A DNA stretch of 64,000 bases, taken from assembly GCA_963969595.1 (NCBI GenBank), contig OZ018415.1, forward strand, positions 13,020,001 to 13,084,000. The letters run 5' to 3'. Under the pieces are notes generated by a model. It was not told the DNA's origin, searched no databases, and saw only the letters and a program-made list of their open reading frames with translations. Made by a program: the position numbers and the translations under genes. Source of the stretch: Neckera pumila (Eukaryota; Streptophyta; Bryopsida; Hypnales; Neckeraceae). Below, piece after piece: positions 31,968 through 43,224 of this stretch (position 1 is its first letter; each line of letters opens with the position of its first letter).

Positions 31968-33791
31968 ATGTGCGTTCAGGGTGACGAGGCTCTTTTAGTC
32001 GGCCATGAGGCCGCTGTGCCGTCACATGGCACGGATCCAACACTCCATTGCGCTGCGCCCCCTTGCCAACAACATAACCCAATCGTCGCCCATACTTCTG
32101 TGGATTTGGTCCCTCCGGTCTCCTTGGACGTGCCTGCGCCCAATGCTGTGGCTGTCCTCCCTCCGAACATGGAAGAGGTTGCTCCCGCGTCGAATGAATT
32201 CCTCCCTCCCGTGCAGCATGATTTAGCAACTCCCGATGCTGTGCCAATACTTCCTGGAATCGACTTGGAACTCCCAACTCTGGCTGCGGACGAGGAGGTC
32301 ACACCCGTCCGAATGGAAGTGGAACCAACCCCAGCAACGGAGGTCGGCCTGCCTCTGGCGGCAAACTTGGCGGCAGACGTCGTAACAAAGGTAACTCGCA
32401 ATCCAAGTCTCTCATAATTGCCTGCTCGATTTGGTAGCACGGTCCTTTCATCTTGGATTTGATCCTTCTAGGAGGACTTCATTCCTGCCATTTCCGGAGT
32501 TGCGTTTTATGTCGTTGTCAACTTCCTCTACTGTTTTTATAAATCGTACTTAGAGTACGGGGATCGCCTACGCAGGCACCGGTGCCGATACCCGCGAAGA
32601 CCCCCGCAGAAGCTGTCGTTAGGGACTACTTGATTGTTCTGGAGGTAGAAGGGGTCCTGTGTCGTATTAAGCACGAGGGTCACGTTGTGCCCGAATCCAT
32701 GCCCGCGGGTGCTACGCCAACCCAACAGGATTTTCATCCCACGAGACGTCACGTGTTCGGCAAATATACACTGTACTGTTGTCCCGGTATGCGCCCCTTC
32801 TTGAAGGGCTTGACCTCCAAATTTAGATTAGCCATCTGGACGAGGCTGCTGGCCGCCGTCGCAAAGCTGGTGGTGAATTTTCTCTTCCGGGGCAGTGAGA
32901 CGGATAGGGTCACAATCCTGGCGTTGGAGGACTGCACGACGATCATCCGGTATCGGGCGTGGTGGGAGTGCAGGTGCCCCCCCCGCGCCAAGTTTTCCCC
33001 GTGATTGGTCCGTGACGAAGTGTGATTATCCCCTTCCATTTTGTCCGGCGCACCCCACAGACACGGACTGCAATACCTCTATCGCGTCCGACACTTTCCT
33101 TGAGTTTGCCGACCACCCGGAGGGGCTTTTGCAGCTGAAGGTTCTGCACAAAGTAGTTTGGGAAGGAAATAGGTTTTCCTCGACCACCATGAGGGCCAAT
33201 TCTTCCAACACCTTGCTCATTGACAGTTGTCCATTCAGCAGCATTCTCAACCCATATTACAATGCCATATTCCCAGAGTCGTACACGGGCGGCGAGGAAG
33301 ATGACTTTCTTCACCGATCGTTGCACCCGTACCTCTTGGGTCTGCTTCAATCCCATCGCAATGTCACCCAATACGTGTCAGAGAACCCACCTCCTTTCGG
33401 ACAAGACGTGTCGGATGACCATGCCATATTTCGCTCTGGACGGATCCTCTTGAAGCAGACGCTTCTATATCGACAAGTCCAGAAATTAGCTTGGTTTGAA
33501 GACCGGTCCCTCGTGTTACGTCATCCAGCCTTCGTCGGCCAATATTTTAAAGTCGGAACCGATGCTCACCTCCACAGAAGGGGAAAGTTTCCTCATTTCA
33601 CATAGAATCTTCATGTGCAGGTCCAGCAACGCGCACGCGTCTTTGTGAAAGGCGGTCTTGCCGGATCCAAAGTCGCTACCAAACGGGCCAGGCGACAACG
33701 GATGCACATGGCGGAAGGAGTGGGCTCCTCCGAAGGCTGTGCGGTTCCAGAGGATGCAGAAGGGGACGTGACGTCCGCTCGGAATTGTTAA
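31968..33791 (+). pseudogene. FCP1/NLI-type HAD phosphatase-like gene, probably inactivated
   Basis: Exon 1 starts at ATG 31,968 (or at the CAG|G acceptor at 31,979) and encodes a proline-rich region ending AADVVTK. A 185-bp intron (32,391-32,575, AAAG|GTAACT...CGCAG) joins in phase 0 to the HAD part: YLIVLEVEGVLC, then CCPGMRPFLKGL and FRLAIWTRLL. After a frame break near a C8 run (32,977-32,984) follow LKVLHKVVWEG, NTLLIDSCPFSSILNPY and AIFPESY, the expected order for an FCP1 homology domain. The catalytic loop normally reads DLDG or DLNG; here it is EVEG, so the nucleophile is lost. A final basic exon (33,621-33,791) follows a GTGCAG acceptor and ends in TAA. Family members dephosphorylate proteins such as RNA polymerase II tails; this copy probably does not. 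Confidence 0.5.
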
Positions 33792-34317
33792 ATGAATGTA
33801 ACTTGTACTACAAGCCCTTACTATAGACTCGGGAACGACTTCACTATACTGTATACATCACCCAAAATTATTGGATTGTAGACAATAGTTTACTTCCTTT
33901 CACATTCTTTTCCTAAATATAATTCAAGAATACATTCCCACAACATAGCAATAAAAAGTCGACACATATTATGATAGGTCGAGTCTTCTTACTATAGCAT
34001 TCTTCCCCTCTTGTTGAAATCATAAGTAGAACAAAGGACTTCTTCGTTTTATGTTTCCAAGTTGTCTTTCAATGGACCCAAGTGTAATGTATTCACACAA
34101 AGAAAATCGCACAACCACTGTTTGAGTTCAAGCTATGATGTGAAGAAAGTTGGATCCCAAACCTTGTAAATCCAAATTTTTAAGTACTAATAAAGTATCC
34201 ATTTTGGGAGTTTCAGATGTCTTTTCGAGTTCGCAGTCTTTGTTGTCGCTTGGGAATAAATTCACTTCATTGCACGAAACTCCATTTACCAATGATTCCA
34301 CCCATCCGTCCATTACC
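33792..34317. other. AT-rich flank, nothing recognised
   Basis: Composition falls back to AT-rich at about 33,800. No ORF with support, no repeat structure seen. Confidence 0.4.
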
Positions 34318-34946
34318 TTAACCCCTAAATGCCCAAGGCCTATTTTGGGCTTTCTGGAATTTGCTCAAAATTGAACAAAATGCCAACATTTTGATAAGTT
34401 GTATCAATTTTGTTTCAATTGTAACCGTACAAATTCAAAATGGACATGCTAGACATCTCATAGAAAAAGAAAACACATCAATACCACTTATGGAGTGAAA
34501 GATTCTAATGTTTGACCATGAGGGTGCTGAAATTGCAAAATTCTTTCAACCCTCTTTGCACAAATAAAATTTATAAAATTGGTGACCAAAAAAATATGAG
34601 GTTAAAGGGCCTAACTTGTATAACCCCGATCAATTTACGGCTTCTTAAAATCTACTCTACAATTTTTTTAAATGAAACTTGAATGTGATTTTTTCTCCAA
34701 GATCTACTGCATTTTAGACTCATTTCCAAGAGCTCTCAACACTACGGGAAGTGAAGATTGCAATTGATACCCTTCTTCAAAAAGTTGAATAGAAAAATCA
34801 CTGTCATTTATTTTTAAGATCGGATTTTTGATGCTAAAATTAGACTCCAAGAAGAATTTTCTAGAAATAGCAACTTCATTAGGTTTTATTTAGCTTCAAA
34901 GTTCTGCAAACACCAGAAATGGGTGCCTTGGGCATTTAGGGGTTAA
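34318..34946 (+). mobile_element. Intact 629-bp TTAA MITE with inverted termini
   Basis: It is flanked by TTAA at 34,318-34,321 and 34,943-34,946. Termini are CCCCTAAATGCCCAAGGC and the inverse GCCTTGGGCATTTAGGGG, a near-perfect match over 18 bp. It has no ORF. This is the best-preserved member of the 630-bp family (others at 12.03 and 19.3-19.8 kb) and shows the piggyBac-type TTAA-CCC...GGG-TTAA arrangement most clearly. Confidence 0.7.
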
Positions 34947-36088
34947 TCTATGAGCGCCCCGTAGGCCAGAATGTCGCCTTCTAGTTTTCGAAGATTTAAC
35001 AATTTGACCATTATGATCTTTTCATTGCTACCATCTAAGGGTCTAAATCCTTCCCTTGGAGCTTTAGACGTACATCTACCACCAATTAAAAATCTATGCA
35101 ATTTTTTTATATTTTAGCTATTTTGATGGCACAACAAACCCTACAGATTTCCAAAGTTATTATTGAGTCTCGGGAAATCATTGTCTTCTTTCATTTTCGG
35201 AGGGACAACAATACAGGGCACACCAATTTACGCATACATTGTTGACTATTTGGTGGTCTTTTGTTTGCTCTGTTTGTTAGCTTCAAATTTCTTGGACCGT
35301 GTTGCATACCCGGTTTGCATGTTGGGTACTACTATCAAAAAACTGTCAACAAGCAAAGGCGTCCGTGCTTTCTTTCATGGATTTAGGATCCATGTCTAAA
35401 TCTTATTGAATTTCAAAGTTAATTTTAAATTGAAGAAGTAGAAATTCCTTTTTTCATTTCAACAAGGGCAACGGCACAGGACGCACTATCGTACACATAG
35501 GTCAATTCTCGCAATTACCTAAAAATAGTTTCCTTTCTATAGTTTGACAACTCGATAGCCAGATTTGAATTTTTTCAATTTCAGCATTGAAGCTTTTTCC
35601 AGACATTCCTAATTTTGGATTGATTTTGTCCATTCATGCATTCCCCCCTTCCCTCTTTTCCAAGGATTTTTGATAACTTATTTTCTGATGTTCTTAATTG
35701 TTATGAATCACGTTTTTCTGATTTTCAAGAATAATTGAGGAATTTTAAAAATGCTCGGCATTTTCCAAATTTTGCGAAGTTACTTACAAAACTGACCTAT
35801 ACGTACAAAGCAACACTCCAACTATGCAATTGCCAAATTGAATTCCTCCCATGACATTCACTGAAGCCCGAATTTCCACCACGTGCGACATGAACGTCCC
35901 ACATGGCGCTCCTTTATCCCACATTGAGCCCTTAGACGAAATGGTTAATGCTATGTTCAACTCATACATGTGTCCATGTTGCCCCTCAAAAGCCCGAATC
36001 ACCACGCTATAACATTCATTTTCCTACCTTGTGCTCATCTTTCCACTAGTTTTCGGCAGGCCTCCTAAACCAGCTTTCCCGCCATTTT
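34947..36088. other. Intergenic DNA, no gene
   Basis: Short ORFs at 35,163-35,399 (plus) and 35,784-36,005 (minus) have no recognised motif. No repeat was identified. Confidence 0.35.
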
Positions 36089-36124
36089 AAAGGAATACCG
36101 CCATTTTAACGAAATATGCCATAG
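36089..36124 (-). mobile_element. Single MITE end at the edge of the third duplicated copy
   Basis: The word accgccattttaacgaaat followed by atgccat is the right terminus of the family whose left end is at 7,190. It directly abuts the first base of homology with the duplicated block (taataaactc). A second partial copy ccgccattttaaagg lies just upstream. Confidence 0.5.
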
Positions 36125-37073
36125 TAATAAACTCTATTCTCCGAGACTAAGCATTGAACTCGACCAATTTCCAAGTCCAATTTTCCTCAATGAAATCGAA
36201 GCTCTCACTATCTCCTCGTCGATTCGATCTGGTACAGAGGATGTCTACATCTATTAGGCACCTTAACTTCACGTGTTTCATGTGCGATCGAACACTGCAG
36301 TTGCGGAAAGGAATCTTTGAGCGTCAACTGAACATTTATTAATGCTATCCAACATCGAGTTTATTTGTTGCAAATCCAATCCAATAGTAGGAAAGTGACG
36401 CAGTGTCGCAATCAAATTTGATCGAGGATTGAAAAATAAAATGCAGCTCGTTTATACATGCAAAACTCTAAGCAAATGACCCTCTTCGCTCTGCTGCTAC
36501 CATGCATATATTCCTTTGCAGACCATGCTCGACACCTATTACAAGGGAGTTTGCATGAAGAGAGACTAACAAGGAATAATAGCGGTGCTTACTATTTGTA
36601 TTGAGATCGACATCACCATCTGCCTAATGAAATGGTAAACTCTTCTAGCTCCCTTGTGCGAGTGAACGAGCTCCACATACACAAGTGTGGTTGTGATTTT
36701 ACATTTTACATTTTATAGATGCGTCGACGCTTGAACTGGTGACCCGCCTCACCGACTGCATCCTCCCATACTAGCTAGCTAGCTGTTCCATGAAGCGTAC
36801 TAACATTACTTTGGGAATGCAGGTATGTTCATCGATAATGGTGTGCAACTTATTCAGAGAATCAGCGGTATAAGATTGCGGAGTTCCGGCTTGCAGTGGT
36901 CATGGAAGGAGCGAGGCTGCTCATCTAGCTCTATCTGGGCCGGGCCAATTATTTGATCAGTCTACGATTTTGTTTAGATGAGTGTTCTTCGTTTCTCGCA
37001 CGTTTTGACTCTGTGTGGCAGGTGCGCCTTGCGTCCTTTTCATTGTCATCTGATTTTGCATTCAACTTCAACC

Positions 37074-37178
37074 ATGTCGCGTGCCGGGAAACTGGACCCT
37101 TGGTCCCTTGACAAGGAGCTGGAAGACGAATCTCACGTTAACGGAATGCAGAAAAGATTCGTATTCGAGCTTCTCTGA
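37074..37178 (+). CDS. Candidate gene fragment (34 aa), not recognised
   Basis: The ORF reads MSRAGKLDPWSLDKELEDES and continues for 14 residues to TGA. Its charged, non-repetitive composition and less AT-rich codons stand out. It lies in a stretch (about 36,890-37,280) of the third copy that I could not match to the other copies, so it may be a captured exon. There is no domain evidence. Confidence 0.2.
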   Translation: MSRAGKLDPWSLDKELEDESHVNGMQKRFVFELL

Positions 37179-37282
37179 ATTGCCTAGAATTTTGATTTGA
37201 TCCGCTGTAACCAGGGTTTGATTTGAGGGAGGATGTTCGCATTACCTCTTTAGATCCTCTTGATGTCTTAGTAGGTGAGTAG

Positions 37283-37557
37283 TATTGGAAGTAATCTAAT
37301 AGCAGCATCACACCTTAATCAGATACACAGATAGAATGTGATCTCTCTCTTTATTCGTAACGCAAGTGATACAGAGAACGTGTTGTGATTCTATAGCAAT
37401 CCTCGGAGCTCTGATGTGCGATGCACAACCTTCTCCTACTCACAGACACTCTCCAATCTACAACAGACAAACTACTAGAAGCCTAGTATGATCGTCACAC
37501 TTATACTCTAAGATGAAACCCCAGGAGAATAGTGTGGATGGATTTCATCCATTGATA
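37283..37557 (-). repeat. 3' LTR of the copia element
   Basis: 275 bp, with termini TATTGG and TTGATA (plus strand) rather than TG...CA. It matches 42,487-42,761 with four differences: cggag/cgaag, ctactc/ctattc, ctacaac/ctagaac and gacaaac/gacgaac. Confidence 0.93.
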
Positions 37558-37565
37558 CTCCCACA
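37558..37565 (-). other. Polypurine tract of the copia element
   Basis: On the minus strand TGTGGGAG directly precedes the 3' LTR, the position and composition expected for the plus-strand primer. Confidence 0.6.
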
Positions 37566-37617
37566 AATCCAAACACACATTCTACGCAGAATTCCTATCA
37601 ATACTCTCCCACTCATT

Positions 37618-40600
37618 CTAGTGGAATGGACGGATGCCCATCAGCTGCCGAAATCGTTCAAAAGAATCTCGTAGTAATGCTTTGGTGAAGATATCTGCAA
37701 GTTGTTTAGTCATGTGAATGTACTTGAAATCAAGTAGTTTGTCTTCGTAATATGTTCTGATAGCATAGTACTTCATATCCACGTGTTTGGTGCGTTTATA
37801 ATACTCGGGATCTTGACTAAAGCAATTGCTGCTTGATTGTCGCAATAAATCGTAAGAGGAAGCTCTTGCGTGCAATCAATCGTCCATAACAATCTACACA
37901 ACCATATAGTTTCTTTTGTTGATTCAGCCATAGCCACTAACTCAGCTATCGTTGTGGAGTCTGCAAAGCAACCTTGCTTATGACTTCCCCAAACAATTGC
38001 TGTGGATCCCAAAAGATAAACAAAACCTGTACAGCTCTTACGATCATCCAAGTCTCCACCGAAATCAGCATAAAAAAAACCAATTAAACGGGGAGGAAGA
38101 GTCTGACCAGGGTAATATAAACCAAATCGCTTTGTTTTCTTGAGATAGCGCATAATCCTCTTAACTGCTGTCCAGTGGCTTTGTTGGGGTCTTTCTTGAA
38201 AGAGTGAAACTTTGTTTACAACATACGCAATATCAGGCCGTGTGATAATGGTATTATACATTAGGCAACCAATTGCTTGACGATAAAGAACGTCTACTGC
38301 TGGATCTTTTAAGTCTGTATTTTTCGAGAGTCGAGAATGTGTATCAGCAGGAGTGGACACTTCGTGAGCATCTTGCATGCCAAAACGAACAAGAATATCT
38401 TGAATATAGCGTTTCTGATGAACAAAAATGGATCCCGTAAGTGGACAGCAGTTGATTTGAAAACCAACGAAATAGTCCATGTCACCGCGAGTGACTTTGA
38501 AGGTGCTTTCCAGGTAGACTAAAATGCTATCAACGTAATCAAGATTGGTCGAGGCAATGATTCCGTCATCAACATAAATACCAAGAATAGTATGTAATTC
38601 GCCATGATTGGAATAAACGCAGCAGTCAACTTGACTCACAATAAGTCGAAATTGCTTCAAAAAATTTGATATACGCAAATTCCACTGCCTTGCAGATTGT
38701 CGAAGCCCATAGATGCTCTTTTTGAGTCGGCAATAATGCTGTGGATGCTTAGGATCAACATATCCCTGAGGCTGGAACATGTAAATTTCTTCGAGAAGAT
38801 CACCGTTCAGAAAAGCTGTGCCAATGTCCAATTGTCGGAGATGCATCTTGCAAGCAGCAGCAGTAGCAAAAATAGCTCTGATGGAATCATATCAGATCAT
38901 TGGTGAATATGTTTCTGTAAAATCTAATCCACGTTTCTGAGTGAAACCTTTAGCCACATGCCGTGCCTTAAATTTATCAATATCGCCATTCGATTTATAT
39001 TTAACTTTGTAAACCCATTTGTTTCGAATAGCTTTTCAATCAGAAGGTTTCAATACCAATTCCCAAGTCTGGTTTTCAATCAGTGAGGCATATTCACGGT
39101 TCATTGCATCTTGCCACGAAGTTGAGTCAGGAGAAGAGACTACTTCTTGATAAGTCTGAGGCTCTTGAAGTGCTTCGCCTACTTGAGCCAATAAAGCATC
39201 TGAGTTACGAACAGCGTCATTAATCATTGGATCTAAACGGAATAAGTCGGGCGGCTCGGGTTCCTCCGGTAACTCAGGAAAATTTGAGTAGTCCAGAAGA
39301 CGTGGCGTACTGTTCAATAGCTCTTGGATGGATCTGAATCTCGGATCAAGAAGTTCGTCATTTGCATCAGCAAGTTCCAGTATAGAAGAGTTTGCCAAGA
39401 TATCTTGTGTTGATAATTCTCCCACTGATGGTGAGGAGTCCTGAGAATCTCCCAAATCCAAGTCAGGAAGATCAACAGGCGGCACAATATTAGTTCCCAC
39501 AGGGACATCATGAGGTCTTGAAATATCTGACCAACTCCCACTGCTAGTTGAATCTCCTACTGGCATATGTGAAGGAATGCTGATAGTCTCGATGGGATGA
39601 TGGAGTTGAATACCAGGATTGGTCACTGAATTTAATGAATCAATAGTATGGTTGACATATACTTCACGGCCAGGGTCTGGGGGAAAATGTTGAGGATACA
39701 TGCCAAAATTCTCGTCGATAATAAAATCAGCGCTCTCAGTAATCTTGTCAGTCACTGGTTCCCAGAAACGATAAGCACGACTAGTAGAAGAGTAGGCGAC
39801 AAAATATGCTTTGATACTTTTAGGATCAAGCTTTGTCCTGAGTTGCTTGTTAACAAAAAGCCAAGCTAAAGATCCAAAAATCTTGAAGTGAAAAACCAAA
39901 GGTTTCACCCCAAAATAACGCTCATAAGGGTTCTCGTTGCCGAGTTGTCGATTAATAGTTCTATTGAGAATATAAACGGCTGTATTAATAGCTTCTGCCC
40001 ATAATTTTGTAGGTAAACACTTTGCATGGATAATACTACGGGCCATCTCCATTACAGTACGATTATCACGCTCAATGTAGCCATTTTGCTGAGGTGTATA
40101 TACTGTGCTCAATTGACGAGAGATGTGCATATCTTCAAGGTATTGGCTGAAAAGTTTGTTTAAGAATTCAGTACCTTGGTCAGTACATATAGCACGAACG
40201 TCGTTGCCCGTGTCTCGCTTAATCATGCTGACAACTTGCTTGAAGAATTTGAAAGCTTCAGATTTTTCCTTGGCAAAATGAACGAAACGATAAGCTGTTG
40301 CATCGTCCTTATAGAGAATATAATAGTGAGAGCCTTTCAAGGAAGGAGTCTTAGTCTGCCTGCCAGATACGTCCCCATGAATCAGTTGGCCAAGAATCAA
40401 TGATCTCTGCTTATGAGGATCATGACTATAGGTCGACTTGTGTTGTTTGCCGAATAAAAATCCTTCACAGGGATGTTGAAGTTGAACATTCTTGTGCAAT
40501 TTAAAATCGCAAAGACTGTCATTACGACTCATTTGATGAATAGTATCAATATTGACATGTCCCATGCGGGCATGCCAAAGAATAAGCTCGTCATGATCTG

Positions 40601-42089
40601 GTGATGAATTCACAATAAGAGCAGAACCAGTAGTGAGAGATTCAACCGGAATGGATTCCGAAATACACGCTTCCTCCAAATAATTTGTAGCAATATGAGC
40701 CGAATCCAAAAATCCGGAAGTCATATTTTCTTTCGGAAGGATCACCGTGATGGATAGCTGATACAACTTTCGATACCGAATGCCTTGGAGAACCTTTTTG
40801 CCAGAAAGAGTTATAAATTCACATCGTCCAGGGAACGTGACGAAGGAAAGATTTCTCTCAGATACAAGGCCGACTGAGAAGAGGTTGCGTTTAAGCTTCG
40901 GAACAAATAAAACATCCCGCATGAGACCATTATGATACTGGCCATCAATAAGACAACAAATCTGTATATCTCCTTTACCTCTAACCCATAGTTTCGTATC
41001 ATCAGCAATTTGGACGGTATGAATACCTTCTGAAATCGGTTCAAAATTTGAGAACCAATCGAGTCTATCTGTCATATGCTCGCTGGCACCACTGTCCGCA
41101 AACCAAACATCGGTATAAGAATCTGCAGCAAATGCATAACTGGAAATGGTTGAAGTAACGACAAACGCAAAGTCTTCATCCGAAATTGATTTTGAATCAT
41201 CCTCCGAACTGCTAGAGAGACGTAAAATTTCAACCAAATTCGCCTCGCTGAGTCCATGATTGATCTTGCACGGATCCTTGCCATTTGAACGTTTCTTCTT
41301 AGGCTTTGGACAGTCAACAGACCAGTGACCAAACTTGTGACAATTATAACACTTAGTACGAGCCTTTAAGTCTCGGATGTAACTAAGGTCTTTTTGATGC
41401 TGTTCCTTTTTCGAAAATGGATGAGATCGGGAGCTTGAAGCCGAACGAGTAAAGAATGCCTGATCAGCTTCGCAATCACCGCCGCCTTGTTGAAGAAGCA
41501 GGCTCTCATGACGAAGAAGGCGTTCTTCTAAACTATCAACGGTTTGGCTCAACTCAGGAACATTAGACCAAGCTGCTATGATACTATTATAACTGGGAGG
41601 AAGACTATAAATGATTTTTGAAATTATCATTTTCTCTGGAATAGTGTGCCCGAGATCAGCAAGGATCATGGCCATGTCTATAATATTTTGAACATGTGAC
41701 AAAATGTCATCAGCACTGCTCATTTTATAGTCGAAAAACTTGCCCTGAAGTGTGAATACAGTGTCGTGAGTTTTCTTGAGATGCAGAGAACATAGTTTCT
41801 GCCACATAGCTGCTGCTGTGGTACAGCTCGTAAGCTTGCCAAGAATTTTCTGAGAAATTGACTTGCTGATAAACATGCGTGCATTGGCATTTTTCTCGTC
41901 CCATGATTCAATCTGAATAAGCTCTTGCGGAGAAAGATTTGTAAGATCCTGCGGAATAGGGCGTTTATCCTGACCAGTTACTACTCGCAGAACTTTCTTG
42001 GCTTCAAACACAATCTCCATATGGTATTTCCAGACTGAGAATTGTGTGCCATCAAACATCTTAACGGGAATCTTATCGTGCTTATCCAT
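37618..42089 (-). pseudogene. Copia gag-pol polyprotein, broken in RT and RNase H
   Basis: The first ATG is at 42,089 (MDKHDKIPVKMFDG); the frame itself opens at a TTG 27 bases upstream. Domains in order: gag; CCHC zinc knuckle CYNCHKFGHWSVDC (about residue 247); protease DSGAS (about 332); GAG-pre-integrase LWHARMGH; integrase with GDVSG, CTDQGTEF and NGYIERDNRT; then reverse transcriptase with YVDDG; then RNase H with a DNQAAIAL motif. TGA codons stand at 39,036-39,038 and about 38,890, both where CGA would be expected. Near 37,810 the frame shifts, and the C-terminus (RTKHVDMKYYAIR) continues in another frame to 37,618. The integrase GDVSGR has R where P is usual. It is not functional as it stands. 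Confidence 0.92.
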
Positions 42090-42117
42090 TGAAGAGAAGC
42101 CTAAAACTAAAAACAAA

Positions 42118-42160
42118 CCAAGAAGATCAAGAAGATCAAGAAGATCAAGAAAACCTTCAA
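42118..42160 (-). repeat. 9-bp tandem repeat in the copia leader
   Basis: Four to five copies of agaagatca lie between the 5' LTR and gag, in the untranslated leader of the element. Confidence 0.6.
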
Positions 42161-42223
42161 GAAAACTTCTAAATATCGTTTAGGAAAAACAACAACAACT
42201 AACAACGATCAAAAACTATCTCA

Positions 42224-42436
42224 TTAAGCGCCTGCTCGTGGATCAATACTACCAGAAAACGGTGAGATGGAAAACTGAGACTGAAAATGAGTAAGCATGT
42301 TTGCTAGAGGCGGGATAGAAAATTCGGTTACTACAGGTCGAGAATCGCTACTACTAATTCCAGAAACAGGATGCAGAGTAGAAGGCTCGTAAGGAGCTTG
42401 GATAAAAGCGTCAGAAAAAGAAGTAACAGTAGTCAT
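42224..42436 (-). CDS. Small ORF (70 aa) in the copia leader
   Basis: The ORF starts at ATG 42,436 (MTTVTSFSDAFIQAPYEPST) and ends before gag. It is serine/proline-rich with no recognised domain. It could be an upstream ORF or a chance frame in the leader. Confidence 0.25.
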   Translation of the reverse strand: MTTVTSFSDAFIQAPYEPSTLHPVSGISSSDSRPVVTEFSIPPLANMLTHFQSQFSISPFSGSIDPRAGA

Positions 42437-42475
42437 TAGAGCTAAATCATGATATATCGCAGCTCAAGAGCTTAA

Positions 42476-42486
42476 GGCCCATAACC
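42476..42486 (-). other. Primer binding site complementary to the anticodon stem-loop of initiator tRNA-Met
   Basis: On the minus strand GGTTATGGGCC follows the 5' LTR directly. This matches the complement of the CCCATAACC anticodon region of initiator tRNA-Met, as in Drosophila copia, which primes from a tRNA half. It is unlike the TGGTATCAGAGC site at the tRNA 3' end used by most seed-plant copia elements. Confidence 0.7.
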
Positions 42487-42761
42487 TATTGGAAGTAATC
42501 TAATAGCAGCATCACACCTTAATCAGATACACAGATAGAATGTGATCTCTCTCTTTATTCGTAACGCAAGTGATACAGAGAACGTGTTGTGATTCTATAG
42601 CAATCCTCGAAGCTCTGATGTGCGATGCACAACCTTCTCCTATTCACAGACACTCTCCAATCTAGAACAGACGAACTACTAGAAGCCTAGTATGATCGTC
42701 ACACTTATACTCTAAGATGAAACCCCAGGAGAATAGTGTGGATGGATTTCATCCATTGATA
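42487..42761 (-). repeat. 5' LTR of the copia element
   Basis: The 275-bp partner of 37,283-37,557. Its outer flank is AGTAG, equal to the target duplication at the other end. Confidence 0.93.
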
Positions 42762-43224
42762 AGTAGACTAAATGCTACTTTAGTCGATCTGTGCTTTCGT
42801 CCATTTTTTTTTTCAACTTTGCACGTCGTCTTTCCAATGGCAGTGCAAGATACTATTGAGAGTGACACAGTGCAACTTTAGAAGTTTTTTCCATGATACA
42901 ATATCTCCAATTATCCTCCATAAATTCAATGCTCTGTGACTGTCTTACTGTCTTTCTTTTTGAGTCTGGGTTCGGAGAAGTTGTAAAGGTCTACATGTAT
43001 TGAATTCCTCATGTATAGTTGATTATTCCAAGCCCAAGAAAAAACGAACAGTTGTAGGTATCGATGAAGGACGTTCCATATCCCACTCTTGCAAATACAA
43101 GCCAAAATTAGGAGAAGGGAAAGCTTTCACGTTGTCTAATCTCTGTGATGCTGCAAAGTTCATCCAGAATTCTAAAATATATGTACCAATACTGCTACAG
43201 GCCTATAGTTCATTGCCTGAAACT

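Larger units (their letters stand above)
37283..42761 (-). mobile_element. Complete Ty1/copia LTR retrotransposon, defective
   Basis: A 5,479-bp element is flanked by AGTAG at 37,278-37,282 and 42,762-42,766. The two 275-bp LTRs differ at four positions that I can count, so the insertion is fairly young. Order from the right on the minus strand: 5' LTR, primer site, gag, protease, integrase, reverse transcriptase, RNase H, polypurine tract, 3' LTR, which is the copia order. Two stop codons and one frame break disable pol. It is inserted in the third copy of the duplicated block, so the duplication is older than the insertion. Confidence 0.95.

Noticed and set aside
32973..33060. Intron between the two halves of the FCP1-like domain
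   Set aside because: The visible GCAG|GTGC donor and CCACAG acceptor would not keep the frame; a slip in the C8 run explains the shift more simply.
23640..33791. LTR retrotransposon with captured genes
   Set aside because: I found no reverse transcriptase, integrase or pair of long direct repeats around the GC-rich island.
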